From NCBI RefSeq assembly GCF_000967245.1, contig NZ_KQ033878.1, positions 639,561 through 703,560 of the forward strand: a DNA stretch of 64,000 nucleotides. The letters run 5' to 3'. Positions within the stretch are counted from its first letter, which is position 1, and each line of letters starts with the position of its first letter. Position numbers and translations under genes: made by a program. The notes under the pieces were generated by a model. It was not told the origin of the DNA, ran no database searches, and worked only from the letters and a program-made list of their open reading frames with translations. Shown one piece after another: positions 24,636 to 34,069 of the stretch. The stretch comes from Bombilactobacillus mellis (GTDB lineage: Bacteria; Bacillota; Bacilli; Lactobacillales; Lactobacillaceae).

Positions 24636-25258
24636 TTTACAGTCATCCTTTAGCTTGAAGCCCTATCGTATTAATTTTGTTTATAACAGTCTTCTTATTA
24701 ATCATGCACAATTACTATTTTAGAAGTATTTATAAAAATTTACAAAATGATACCCGATAATCAAGGAAATAAAAATAAAATATTTTATAATCTTAAATTT
24801 TGAATTGCTTATTTTCAGTTTTTGGAAAAACGAATTCTAAATTAGAGTTTCTCAAAAATGTCTTGGTAAGCCTAATACAACAGTAATAAAAATTTAGAAG
24901 TTTCGCTTCCCGTTTCAGTTATTTTACATATTCTTGAAATAGGCAAAACTTTAATAAGTATTCAACCCACAAACTAATAGAGTATATTCAATTCAATATA
25001 AAATCAAGAACATCAATAATCTTTAGGCTGTTTATAAATCTAGATCCACTAGAAATTAATGAAAGCTTTTGAACAAAAGAATTATCTTACTTATTCTTTA
25101 TCATCACAGCTTATATTTAATTTTTTTATCTTTTACCCCTATTTAACAGTCACAACTATTAAACAAATAATAATTTTTTACTTTCAGGAGAATTTTTATT
25201 ATTTTAAGCGTATAATACTGAATGTTTTGTTACATTTAGTTTAGGGGATGTTGACCAG
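24636..25258. other. Long A+T-rich intergenic region
   Basis: About 620 bases with no convincing gene. A short frame at 25059-25244 lacks a ribosome site and has low-complexity composition. Visible elements are a TATAAT (25211-25216) about 43 bases before the permease start, without a good -35 box, and a GAAG/CTTC stem near 24897-24909. It is divergent DNA between the minus-strand binding protein and the plus-strand permease, so promoters for both must lie here. Confidence 0.5.
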
Positions 25259-26707
25259 ATGAACGAATTAAATCCTGAAAAAAACAAGTTTATTAGTTGG
25301 CCGGTAGTGGCTTTAATGGACTTTGTCACCGTTATTGGCTTTGATGACATTATTTATAATTTCCAAAATCAAGGTTTAGCTGTGGTTACTACTTGGATTT
25401 TAATGCTCTTCGTCTTTGTAGTACCTTATGAAATGATTGTTGGTCATCTCGGCTCAGTTTTTAGTCACGATGGTGGTGGGATGACCTCTTGGGTTCGCCA
25501 TACAAGTGGTGATTTATGGGGCTATATCTGTGCTTGGACCTATTGGGTATCGGGTTTGCCTTATATCGTTGATGTTGCTAATTCAATGGTGATTTCTTTT
25601 GGGTGGATGATTTATGGTAATAATTCTTTATCCAGCAAGATGAGTAATGCCATGTTTGCTCTTTTAACAGCGATCATCTTTACAATTTTTATTTTTATTC
25701 AACACCGTTTAAAAAATTCACTGCAGGTTTTTAGTGTGATTGGCGGTGGGGCCATGTTTTTGATGACCGTTTTATATGTAATTATGACAATGGTTTACTT
25801 AGGAAAAGGCGGAGCTCCACATACCCAGCCCTTTAGTTTACAGGCTTTTGTTCCGCATGTAGATATGAAATATCTAGCTTCTTTTGCTTTAATCATTTTT
25901 GCAATGAATGGTTCTGAATTTGCTGCTCCTTACGTCACGGAAATGCAAGATGCTAAACGTGATTTCCCTAAAGCCATGTGGATGTTGGCAATCATGACGG
26001 GCTTTTTAACAGTTTTAGGCTCATTTGCTTTAGGAATCTTTTTCAATGCCCATCATTTACCCAATGATCTAAAAATGAATGGTTCTTACTATGCTTTTCA
26101 AAAAATGGGAGCTGAATTTGGCTGTGGTCAATTCTTCCTTTATGCTTTTGCCATTACCCAAGCCATTTATATGATGGCTCAGTTGGCAGTTCTATTAGAT
26201 GGCGGTACCAGAATGTTTTTATCTGATACAGCCAAAAAATATCTCCCGGCTTCTCTCACTAAATTAGATGAACGGGGACTGCCAATTAATGGTTATTGGC
26301 TGACTACCGCAATCTGCACCTTCATTATGGTAGCCAGTGCGACCTTACCGAATATGAATTCAATTTTTAATCAATTATTAAATCTTAATGGAATTGTTTC
26401 TCCTTATACTACTTGTTTTTTGTTCTCTTCCTTTATACTGGTCCGGCTTCATAATGATGATTATCCGACTGATTTTGTTTATATTAAAAATAATAAGTTA
26501 GCCATTGCCGTAGGAACTTGGTGTTTTCTTATTACCTTTTTATTTGCTACTTTAGGTATTTGGCCAGTCGATGAAAAACCAGGCACCAAAACTTTTTATC
26601 ATGTGCTAACCTTAAACATCGTCGAACCTTTAGTAATGCTGCTGATTGGGGGAATTTTACCGCTAATTGCTAAATATCAGCGTACACATCAAAACTCTCA
26701 TATTTAA
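25259..26707 (+). CDS. APC-superfamily amino acid permease
   Basis: The 482-residue membrane protein has about 12 transmembrane helices. The early helix 'WPVVALMDFVTVIGFDDIIYNFQNQGLAVVTTWILMLFVFVVPYEMIVGHLGSVFSHDGGGMTSWVRHTSGDLWGYICAWTYWVSGLP' and 'FALIIFAMNGSEFAAPYVTEMQDAKRDFPKAMW' match APC transporters related to YjeM and glutamate/GABA antiporters. The substrate cannot be inferred. A terminator follows the gene, so it is monocistronic. The start ATG has a GGGGA element 11 bases upstream. Confidence 0.88.
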   Translation: MNELNPEKNKFISWPVVALMDFVTVIGFDDIIYNFQNQGLAVVTTWILMLFVFVVPYEMIVGHLGSVFSHDGGGMTSWVRHTSGDLWGYICAWTYWVSGLPYIVDVANSMVISFGWMIYGNNSLSSKMSNAMFALLTAIIFTIFIFIQHRLKNSLQVFSVIGGGAMFLMTVLYVIMTMVYLGKGGAPHTQPFSLQAFVPHVDMKYLASFALIIFAMNGSEFAAPYVTEMQDAKRDFPKAMWMLAIMTGFLTVLGSFALGIFFNAHHLPNDLKMNGSYYAFQKMGAEFGCGQFFLYAFAITQAIYMMAQLAVLLDGGTRMFLSDTAKKYLPASLTKLDERGLPINGYWLTTAICTFIMVASATLPNMNSIFNQLLNLNGIVSPYTTCFLFSSFILVRLHNDDYPTDFVYIKNNKLAIAVGTWCFLITFLFATLGIWPVDEKPGTKTFYHVLTLNIVEPLVMLLIGGILPLIAKYQRTHQNSHI

Positions 26708-26715
26708 AACAGTTC

Positions 26716-26741
26716 ACAGCCTCTCAACAGGCTGTTTTTTT
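26716..26741 (+). terminator. Intrinsic terminator after the APC permease
   Basis: Stem ACAGCC/GGCTGT (26716-26721 with 26730-26735), eight-base loop, followed by seven T residues. Confidence 0.9.
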
Positions 26742-26782
26742 GTATAATAAAAACAAGAATCTAAACAAAGGAGTTAAAGTTT

Positions 26783-28039
26783 TTGCAAATAACGCAAAAT
26801 GTGATTATTGCTGGAGTCAGTCATTTACAGGAAAACTTTGATTATTCGATGGAAGAATTGGTTCATTTAGCTGCTGCCGATAACTTAAAGGTTGTAACTC
26901 AAGTTCGGCAGCATTTAGATCATATTAATAATCAATTCTATTTTGGTCAGGGTAAAGTTCAAGAAATTAAGCATTTGGCTCAATACTATAATGTACAGTT
27001 GGTTATTGTTAATGATGAATTATCACCAGCCCAAGTTCGTAACTTGGAAAAGGCAACCCAGCTACAGTTTTTAGACCGTACTGAACTAATTCTGCAAGTC
27101 TTTGCTCAGCGTGCTCATAGTCGCCAAGCCCAATTGCAAGTTGCAATTGCCCAGTTACAATACCAATTGCCCCGAATTCACCCTTCTGGTAATCCTTTAG
27201 ATCAGCAACGTGGACATGGAGGTTTGGCTAACCGCGGTGCAGGTGAAAGTCAATTGGAATTAAATCGCCGAACCATTCGCCAACAAATTAATAAACTGCA
27301 ACAAGACTTGCGTCATGTTCGGCAAACCTTAAATATTCAAAGTAACCGCCGTCAAAATGCTCATCTTCCTCAAGTAGCATTGGTGGGCTATACCAATGCA
27401 GGTAAATCAACCACTATGAATGGCTTATTATCTTTGGCTAAGGAATCTGCAGATAAACAAGTTTTAGTGAAAGATCAATTATTTGCGACGTTAGACACTT
27501 CTATTCGTAAAATCTCGCTGCCGCAGATGCCGGATTTTTTAATATCTGATACCGTCGGCTTTATTAGCAAATTGCCTCATAACTTGATTGAAGCATTTCG
27601 CTCTACTTTAGCCGAGGCTCAAACTGCGGATTTATTAATTCAAGTTGTAGATGCCTCATCTTCCCAATTACCACAAATGTTAGATACAACCCAACAAGCT
27701 TTAACCGCTATTGGCATTCACAACAAACCCATGATTTATGCTTACAACAAAGCAGATCGTACCACCAATTTTGTTAAACCTGAAATCATTGGTAATAGTA
27801 TCTATTATTCTGCTCTGCAAACCAGCTCTTTGAAAACTCTCATAAATTTAATTTACAAACACTTGTTCAAACAATATCATGTAATCAAAGTTCTTATTCC
27901 TTTTGCCGATAAAAAGTTGCATCACTATATTCATCAACTGACCATTCAACGACAAGAATACACATTTGCAGGTACTATTTATCAACTTTTTGTCAGTCCG
28001 CAACAAGCCCTGAAACTGCAAAAATATCAGCTTAATTAA
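26783..28039 (+). CDS. hflX: Ribosome-associated GTPase HflX
   Basis: The 418-residue protein has an N-terminal HflX domain with 'GKVQEIKHLAQ' and 'FLDRTELILQVFAQRAHSRQAQLQVAIAQLQYQLPRI'. A glycine-rich linker 'RGHGGLANRGAGESQLELNRR' follows, then a GTPase domain with G1 'GYTNAGKST', G3 'DTVGF' and G4 'NKAD'. HflX splits stalled 70S ribosomes, for example after stress or antibiotics. The start is TTG, seven bases after AAAGGAG with no better ATG nearby. It stands between two terminator-bounded transporter units. Confidence 0.95.
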   Translation: MQITQNVIIAGVSHLQENFDYSMEELVHLAAADNLKVVTQVRQHLDHINNQFYFGQGKVQEIKHLAQYYNVQLVIVNDELSPAQVRNLEKATQLQFLDRTELILQVFAQRAHSRQAQLQVAIAQLQYQLPRIHPSGNPLDQQRGHGGLANRGAGESQLELNRRTIRQQINKLQQDLRHVRQTLNIQSNRRQNAHLPQVALVGYTNAGKSTTMNGLLSLAKESADKQVLVKDQLFATLDTSIRKISLPQMPDFLISDTVGFISKLPHNLIEAFRSTLAEAQTADLLIQVVDASSSQLPQMLDTTQQALTAIGIHNKPMIYAYNKADRTTNFVKPEIIGNSIYYSALQTSSLKTLINLIYKHLFKQYHVIKVLIPFADKKLHHYIHQLTIQRQEYTFAGTIYQLFVSPQQALKLQKYQLN

Positions 28040-28153
28040 ATTGTAAAATAGTTTCCACAATTAGCTTTTTCTCATATTTCTATTTACTTTTAATGCTGAA
28101 AATTGTAAACTATACTCAATATTTTAAAAAATGTGCCATAAGGAGAGGTTCAA

Positions 28154-29800
28154 ATGAAGTTTAAAAAGCTCTTAATTACTGGAGCTACGGTAATACTCAG
28201 TGCAACCGCACTAGCTGGCTGCGGTTCCTCATCTTCCAAAAGTCAAGCGCCCAAAAATACGGTACGTATTTCTGAAAAGGACGTTATTGCAACAATGGAT
28301 TCTTCAATGAATACAGATGTCATTGGCGCGCAAAATTTAACTAATACAATGGAGGGATTATATCGCTACAAAGGTAAGGACATTAAGCCTGCTTTAGCCA
28401 CCAAGGTAGTCAAACCTACTAATAATGGTTTAACTTATACTTTTTCTTTAAGAAAAAATGCTAAATGGTCTAATGGTGATCCTGTAACAGCAAATGATTT
28501 TGTTTATGCTTGGCGTAGAACTGTTAATCCCAAAACCAAATCACAATACGCTTATATCTATGAAGGTATTGCTAATGCTAAAGATATTACCGCTGGAAAA
28601 AAACCAGTAGATTCTTTAGGTGTTAAAGCGGTAAATGACCATACTTTACAGGTCAACTTAGAAAAACCTATTCCGTATTTTAGTCAATTAATGACTTCTT
28701 CGACTTTCTATCCGCAAAATCCACGGACCGTTAATAAATGGGGTAAAAAGTATGGAACTAATTCTAAAACTTTAGTCTTCAATGGCCCGTATAAATTAGT
28801 TAAATGGAGCGGAGCTGATAATAGTTGGACTGAAGTTAAAAACAACAGCTACTGGAATGCTAAAGATGTCAAAGTTCAAAAAATTCAGTATCAGGTTGTC
28901 AAAGATCCTTCTACTTCTCTCAATCTCTATCAAAGTAATAAGTTAGATCGAGCATCACTTACAGGAGATATCGCTAAACAGATGAAGAAGTCCAAGGGCT
29001 ACGGTATAATTAAGAGAAATGCTACTTTTTACATTACGCCGAATATGAAAAAACAACCAGTCTTCAAAAACGAAAAAATTCGGCAGGCAATTTCTCTATC
29101 CATTAATCGCCCGCAGCTAACTAAACGCGTTTTAGGTGATGGTTCTGTCGCTACTAATTCATTTACGGCAAGTAACATGGCTTTTGATCCGCAAGATAAA
29201 TCTAAAGACTTCGTTAAAGAAACCAATGCTTCTGCTAATAAATATGCCAAATATGACCCTACTGAAGCGAAAAAGCTTTGGAAACAGGGTCTAGCAGAAA
29301 CAGGCAACACTGGTAAAAAGTTTAACTTTACTTTATTAGGTGATGATACCGACACTGCCAAAAAACAAAATGAATTCCTGCAAAATCAACTAGAAAAACT
29401 CCCTGGAGTTAAAGTTACTTTAAACAATGTACCTTTTAAGAGCCGACTCAGTCGCTCAGACAATGGTGATTTTGATATGGTAGTTACAGCTTGGAATGCT
29501 GATTTCCCAGATCCAATTAATTTCTTAACCTTGTTTACTTCTGATTCCAGCTATAATTATGGTAAATGGAATAATCCAGAATTCGATGCATTAGTCAATA
29601 AGAGTTTAACTGATGATGCTAATAATCCGGCAGTCCGTTGGAAAGACATGATAGATGCTCAAAATATTGCTAATGAGCAACAACCTGTAATTCCATTGTA
29701 TCAGCAAGGTGAAGCCTGGATGACACATGCACGAGTTAAGGACTTAGATTTTGGCCCAGCAGGATCATACAATATGGTTTCACTTCGTATTAAAGACTAA
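28154..29800 (+). CDS. oppA: Oligopeptide ABC transporter substrate-binding lipoprotein OppA (first copy)
   Basis: The 548-residue protein has a lipoprotein signal ending L-A-G-C (Cys23) and an SBP_bac_5 domain: 'GLYRYKGKDIKPALATKVVKPTNNGLTYTFSLRKNAKWSNGDPVTANDFVYAWRRTVNPKTKSQYAYIYEGIANA', 'YKLVKW', 'VTAWNADFPDPINFLTLFTS'. It binds extracellular peptides for OppBCDF encoded immediately downstream. A terminator-like hairpin separates it from oppB, favouring excess binding protein. ATG follows AAGGAGAGG. Two paralogues are at 34070-35713 and 55124-56767. Confidence 0.94.
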   Translation: MKFKKLLITGATVILSATALAGCGSSSSKSQAPKNTVRISEKDVIATMDSSMNTDVIGAQNLTNTMEGLYRYKGKDIKPALATKVVKPTNNGLTYTFSLRKNAKWSNGDPVTANDFVYAWRRTVNPKTKSQYAYIYEGIANAKDITAGKKPVDSLGVKAVNDHTLQVNLEKPIPYFSQLMTSSTFYPQNPRTVNKWGKKYGTNSKTLVFNGPYKLVKWSGADNSWTEVKNNSYWNAKDVKVQKIQYQVVKDPSTSLNLYQSNKLDRASLTGDIAKQMKKSKGYGIIKRNATFYITPNMKKQPVFKNEKIRQAISLSINRPQLTKRVLGDGSVATNSFTASNMAFDPQDKSKDFVKETNASANKYAKYDPTEAKKLWKQGLAETGNTGKKFNFTLLGDDTDTAKKQNEFLQNQLEKLPGVKVTLNNVPFKSRLSRSDNGDFDMVVTAWNADFPDPINFLTLFTSDSSYNYGKWNNPEFDALVNKSLTDDANNPAVRWKDMIDAQNIANEQQPVIPLYQQGEAWMTHARVKDLDFGPAGSYNMVSLRIKD

Positions 29801-29815
29801 TAAAAATCAATTAAT

Positions 29816-29858
29816 AAAGGTGAAGTTCAAATATAGGTAAAAGCTTCGCCTTTATTTT
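29816..29858 (+). terminator. Attenuating hairpin between oppA and oppB
   Basis: A ten-position stem AAAGGTGAAG/CTTCGCCTTT (29816-29825 with 29844-29853, one T-G) with an 18-base loop, followed by ATTTTGTT. The interrupted T-run suggests partial termination, reducing oppBCDF relative to oppA. Confidence 0.65.
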
Positions 29859-29879
29859 GTTATAAAGGAGTCGGCCACA

Positions 29880-30812
29880 ATGACCAAATATATAATTAAA
29901 CGTATTTTTTATATGATCTTAACTTTGTTCATCGTTGCCAGCGTAACATTTTTTATGATGAAATTAATGCCGGGAACTCCTTTTACAAATCAGGATAAAC
30001 TCTCGGCAGCACAATTAAAAATCATGAATCAACAATATGGACTTAATAAGCCCATATGGCAACAATATGTCATTTATATTGTGAATCTTCTTCACGGTGA
30101 TTTTGGAACCTCTTTCCAATTTAATAATCAACCAGTATCTTCGTTAATTATGACGCGTTTACAGCCCTCCATGCTGATTGGAGCTCAAGCAATGATTATG
30201 GGTTCCATTTTAGGCATTTTGTTGGGTGCTGTAGCTGCAATTAATAAGAACACTTGGATTGATAGTTTAGCAACTTTTGTTTCTATTTTAGGTATCTCCG
30301 TACCCAGCTTTGTTCTCGGTGTTTTATTACAATTTTATTTAGCCTTTAAGTGGCATATTTTCCCGATTGCTCTATGGAACGGCTGGCAATCTAGTATCTT
30401 ACCATCCATCGCTTTGGCAGTTTCTCCACTCGCACAAATTGCTCGTTTTATGCGGACAGAGATGGTGGATGTTTTAAATAGCGATTATATTGAATTATCC
30501 AAAGCTAAGGGTAATACGCGTTGGCAAACAGTAGTTAAACATACTCTTCGTAATTCTTTAATTCCTGTTATTACTATTATTGGACCTTTAACAGCTAATA
30601 TTTTAACCGGTTCTTTAGTTGTAGAAAATATTTTCTCTATTCCCGGAATTGGTGAACAATTCGTCAAGTCAATTATGACAAACGATTATCCTACAATTAT
30701 GGGCTTAACTATTTTTTACTCAATTATGTTTATGGTCATGTTATTAATTACCGATATTTTATATAGTATTATTGATCCAAGAATTCGGCTAACAAACAAG
30801 GAGGGTAACTAA
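29880..30812 (+). CDS. oppB: Oligopeptide ABC transporter permease OppB
   Basis: The 310-residue permease has six predicted membrane segments. The N-terminus 'MTKYIIKRIFYMILTLFIVASVTFFMMKLMPGTPF' is characteristic of OppB/DppB, and the EAA loop reads 'DYIELSKAKGNTRWQTVVKHTLRNSLIPVITIIGPLTANILTGSLVVENIFSIPGIGEQFV'. It pairs with OppC, whose gene starts three bases after its stop. ATG follows AAAGGAG. Confidence 0.95.
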   Translation: MTKYIIKRIFYMILTLFIVASVTFFMMKLMPGTPFTNQDKLSAAQLKIMNQQYGLNKPIWQQYVIYIVNLLHGDFGTSFQFNNQPVSSLIMTRLQPSMLIGAQAMIMGSILGILLGAVAAINKNTWIDSLATFVSILGISVPSFVLGVLLQFYLAFKWHIFPIALWNGWQSSILPSIALAVSPLAQIARFMRTEMVDVLNSDYIELSKAKGNTRWQTVVKHTLRNSLIPVITIIGPLTANILTGSLVVENIFSIPGIGEQFVKSIMTNDYPTIMGLTIFYSIMFMVMLLITDILYSIIDPRIRLTNKEGN

Positions 30813-30814
30813 TT

Positions 30815-31834
30815 ATGGCTGATATTAAAATTACCGCTGATAGTTTTAAGAAGATTAACGGCGATCAATCAGAAAATCAAGAAAAAATTAGTGCACCTTC
30901 ATTGACCTTCTTTCAAGATGCTATTCGCCGGCTGCGTAAAGATAAAGTGGCAGTTGTTTCCTTTTTTGTTTTAATCTTTATAATGATTGTTGCTTTTGCT
31001 GCCCCAATTTTGTCACCACGAGATCCGAATGCTCAAAATCCTGACTATGCTAATTTACCTCCTCGTATTGCCAACACAGATATTCCAGGCTTTCGAGGAC
31101 GTATCAAAAATAGTGCCGGCATTGTCACTAATCCTTATGAAACCAACAATGTACCTAAAAATCGTACTTACGTTTTAGGTACTGACTATTTAGGTAGAGA
31201 TTTATTTTCTCGAATTCTGTATGGTACACGTTTATCATTAATAATTGCCTTTATTGCTACTTTGGTTGATTTAATTATTGGCCTGCCATATGGTATTGTT
31301 TCAGGCTGGAAAGGTGGCACAGTGGATATTATTTTACAAAGAATTATCGAAATTATTTCTTCTGTGCCGAATCTGATCGTTGCTATTTTATTACTTTTGA
31401 TTTTAAAGCCTGGATTGACTTCCATTATTTTAGCCATCGCTTTTAGTAGTTGGGTCACTATGGCCCGATTGATTCGGGCTCAGACCTTACAATTAAAAGA
31501 GCAGGAATATATTTTAGCATCCATCACCATTGGGGAATCTCCTTTGCGAATTGCTCGCAAACATTTGATTCCTAATCTATCCTCTACGATTATCATTCAA
31601 ACCATGTTTTCCATTCCTAGTGCCATTTTCTTCGAAGCTTTCTTAAGCTTTATTGGAATTGGTATTCCTGCACCTAATGCTTCATTAGGAACTTTATTAT
31701 CCGATGGACAAAAGGCTTTCCGCTTTTTACCTTATCAAATGTGGTATCCGGCACTAGTACTCTGTATTTTAATGATTGCCTTTAATCTCTTTGCCGATGG
31801 CTTACGAGATGCCTTTGATCCAAAATCCGAATAA
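30815..31834 (+). CDS. oppC: Oligopeptide ABC transporter permease OppC
   Basis: The 339-residue permease has a cytoplasmic N-terminal extension (1-45). OppC family marks are 'LRKDKVAVVSFFVLIFIMIVAFAAPILSPRDPN', 'YVLGTDYLGRDLFSRILYGTRLSLIIAF' and the EAA loop 'LKEQEYILASITIGESPLRIARKHLIPNLSSTIIIQTMFSIPSAIFFEAFLSFIG'. It forms the translocation pore with OppB. The start sits just after GGAGGGTAACTA, overlapping the end of oppB. Confidence 0.95.
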   Translation: MADIKITADSFKKINGDQSENQEKISAPSLTFFQDAIRRLRKDKVAVVSFFVLIFIMIVAFAAPILSPRDPNAQNPDYANLPPRIANTDIPGFRGRIKNSAGIVTNPYETNNVPKNRTYVLGTDYLGRDLFSRILYGTRLSLIIAFIATLVDLIIGLPYGIVSGWKGGTVDIILQRIIEIISSVPNLIVAILLLLILKPGLTSIILAIAFSSWVTMARLIRAQTLQLKEQEYILASITIGESPLRIARKHLIPNLSSTIIIQTMFSIPSAIFFEAFLSFIGIGIPAPNASLGTLLSDGQKAFRFLPYQMWYPALVLCILMIAFNLFADGLRDAFDPKSE

Positions 31835-31852
31835 CAGAAGGAGGTTTATACA

Positions 31853-32929
31853 ATGGCTCAAAAAATTCTCGAAGTGAATCATCTGAAAATTAATTTTCAA
31901 ACCTTTGCAGGTACCGTTCAAGCTATTCGTGATGTCAGTTTTAATCTGAAAAAGGGCGAAACCCTTGCTATTGTTGGTGAATCAGGCTCAGGAAAATCAG
32001 TAACCACGAGAAGTATTATGGGACTTTTAGCTTCCAATGCAAAAATTGTCAGTGGTGAAATTAAATATAAGGGTCAAGATCTTTTATTAGAAACTGAAAA
32101 ACAAATGGACGACCATCGGGGAAATGATATCTCCATGATCTTTCAAGATCCGATGACTTCTTTAGATCCTACAATGCCGATTGGCAAGCAAGTAGCGGAA
32201 CCTTTACTCATTCATGGTAAAATTTCTAAAGAAAAAGCTTTAACCAGAGCGCAAGAAGTTTTGGAATTAGTAGGTATCCCTAACGCCGCTACGCGGATGA
32301 AAGACTATCCTCATCAATTTTCCGGCGGGCAACGTCAAAGAATTGTTATTGCAATTGCTATTGTCAACTATCCTGAAATCTTAATTGCTGATGAACCTAC
32401 TACGGCCTTAGATGTTACAGTTCAAGCACAAATTATTGACTTGATGCGTGAGCTCCAAGAAAAATTGGAAACTTCAATTATTTTTATTACCCATGACCTA
32501 GGAGTAGTAGCTGGAATTGCTGACCGTGTGGCAGTTATGTACGCTGGTAAAATTGTGGAATACGGCACAGTTGATGATATTTTTTATAAGCCTAAACATC
32601 CTTATACTTGGGGTTTACTCAGCTCAATGCCGACTTTAGACATTGGCAGTGGTAAATTAGCTTCTATTCCAGGTACTCCTCCTGATTTATTAGATCCACC
32701 AAAAGGAGATGCCTTTGCTCCCAGAAACCCTTATGCTATGCAAATTGATTTAGAGGCTCAACCGCCCTTTTTCCAAGTCAGTCCAACTCATTATGCAGCA
32801 ACTTGGCTTTTACATCCGGATGCGCCTAAAGTGGAGCCACCAGCGGCTATTAAAAAACGTTCTGAAGAGTACGACCGATTAATGAAAGCAGGTCAAATCA
32901 GTAATCCTGTGGAAGGGAGCTTGAATTAA
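31853..32929 (+). CDS. oppD: Oligopeptide ABC transporter ATP-binding protein OppD
   Basis: The 358-residue ATPase has Walker A 'GESGSGKSV', signature 'FSGGQRQRIVIAIAI', Walker B 'EILIADEPTTALD' and switch 'FITHDLGVVAGIADRVAVMYAGKIVE'. A C-terminal oligo_HPY region ('HPYTWGLLSSMPTLDIGSGKLASIPGTPPDLLDPPKGDAFAPRNPYA') is typical of OppD. This region lacks the full cysteine set of 4Fe-4S-bearing homologues. ATG follows AGGAGG. Confidence 0.95.
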   Translation: MAQKILEVNHLKINFQTFAGTVQAIRDVSFNLKKGETLAIVGESGSGKSVTTRSIMGLLASNAKIVSGEIKYKGQDLLLETEKQMDDHRGNDISMIFQDPMTSLDPTMPIGKQVAEPLLIHGKISKEKALTRAQEVLELVGIPNAATRMKDYPHQFSGGQRQRIVIAIAIVNYPEILIADEPTTALDVTVQAQIIDLMRELQEKLETSIIFITHDLGVVAGIADRVAVMYAGKIVEYGTVDDIFYKPKHPYTWGLLSSMPTLDIGSGKLASIPGTPPDLLDPPKGDAFAPRNPYAMQIDLEAQPPFFQVSPTHYAATWLLHPDAPKVEPPAAIKKRSEEYDRLMKAGQISNPVEGSLN

Positions 32930-32930
32930 A

Positions 32931-33878
32931 ATGGCTCAAACTGAAAAAATAGTTCAAGTTCAACATCTAAAACAATACTTTAGCCCTGGTAAAGCTAATG
33001 AAGTCAAAGCTGTAGATGATATCAGTTTTGATATTTATAAGGGCGAAACTTTTGGTTTAGTCGGTGAATCCGGTTCTGGCAAAAGTACCACCGGCCGCAG
33101 TATTATTCGTCTTTATAATCCGACGGGCGGCAAAATTATTTTTGATGGTCAAGATATTAGTCAAATTAAAAATCATAGTTCGAAAATGTTAGAATTTCGC
33201 CGTGAGGTGCAAATGATTTTCCAAGATCCTTATGCTTCTTTGGATCCACGTATGAAAGTCAAGGATATTATTGCTGAAGGTTTAGATGTCCATCATCTGG
33301 TAAAAAATGATACTGAACGTAATGCCCGAGTGGAGGAATTACTCCAAATCGTTGGCCTCAATCCCGATCATGCCACACGTTATCCGCATGAATTTTCGGG
33401 TGGTCAAAGACAAAGAATCGGTATTGCTCGCGCTTTAGCCGTAGATCCTAAATTTATTATTGCTGATGAACCTATTTCTGCTTTGGATGTTTCTATTCAG
33501 GCTCAAGTGGTTAATTTAATGAAAGATATTCAACGTAAAAATAATCTGACGTATTTATTCATTGCCCATGATTTGTCAATGGTTAAATATATTAGTGATC
33601 GCATTGCGGTAATGCATCAGGGGCGTCTTATGGAAATGGGAACTGCTGATGAAGTTTATAACCATCCACTGCATCCTTATACTAAAAGCTTATTATCTGC
33701 GGTTCCTTTGCCTGATCCCGAATTAGAAAGACAACGTCAGCGTATTCCATATGATGCTTCTATTGAAAAAAATGGTAACAAAACTCATCAGTTAAGAGAG
33801 ATCGTTCCCGGTCATTTCGTTTATAGTACCGAATCAGAAATTGATCAATATCGCACCGCAGCTCTCCAACAAGCTTAA
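32931..33878 (+). CDS. oppF: Oligopeptide ABC transporter ATP-binding protein OppF
   Basis: The 315-residue ATPase has Walker A 'GESGSGKST', signature 'FSGGQRQRIGIARAL', Walker B 'FIIADEPISALD' and C-terminal 'HPYTKSLLSAVPLPDPELERQRQRIPYD'. It heterodimerises with OppD. It begins one base after the oppD stop, behind GGAAGGGAGC, and is followed by a strong terminator that ends the operon before the second oppA. Confidence 0.95.
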   Translation: MAQTEKIVQVQHLKQYFSPGKANEVKAVDDISFDIYKGETFGLVGESGSGKSTTGRSIIRLYNPTGGKIIFDGQDISQIKNHSSKMLEFRREVQMIFQDPYASLDPRMKVKDIIAEGLDVHHLVKNDTERNARVEELLQIVGLNPDHATRYPHEFSGGQRQRIGIARALAVDPKFIIADEPISALDVSIQAQVVNLMKDIQRKNNLTYLFIAHDLSMVKYISDRIAVMHQGRLMEMGTADEVYNHPLHPYTKSLLSAVPLPDPELERQRQRIPYDASIEKNGNKTHQLREIVPGHFVYSTESEIDQYRTAALQQA

Positions 33879-33889
33879 AATAATTAATA

Positions 33890-33919
33890 AAAAGCAGCTA
33901 CTAAAGTAGCTGCTTTTTT
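33890..33919 (+). terminator. Intrinsic terminator after oppF
   Basis: Stem AAAGCAGCTAC/GTAGCTGCTTT with a four-base TAAA loop, followed by T residues. Confidence 0.93.
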
Positions 33920-34006
33920 GCTTTTATATTTAGTAATAGGCAAAGGCTTCAAGTAGCATATTGAAACTGCTATTATTAGTTTTTATTAATCATTTTTAAT
34001 TTTTTC

Positions 34007-34035
34007 TTTACAATAATTAATTAACAGTGTAGACT
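34007..34035 (+). promoter_or_regulatory. Promoter of the second oppA
   Basis: TTTACA (34007-34012), 17 bases, TAGACT (34030-34035), 35 bases upstream of the start codon. It allows oppA2 to be expressed independently of the opp operon. Confidence 0.6.
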
Positions 34036-34069
34036 AAGACAAATAATAGTAGAAAAGGAAGTGTTTTCA

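Noticed and set aside
25059..25244. 61-residue open frame upstream of the APC permease
   Set aside because: No ribosome binding site, low-complexity hydrophobic and Lys-rich content; it spans the permease promoter region. Probably noncoding.
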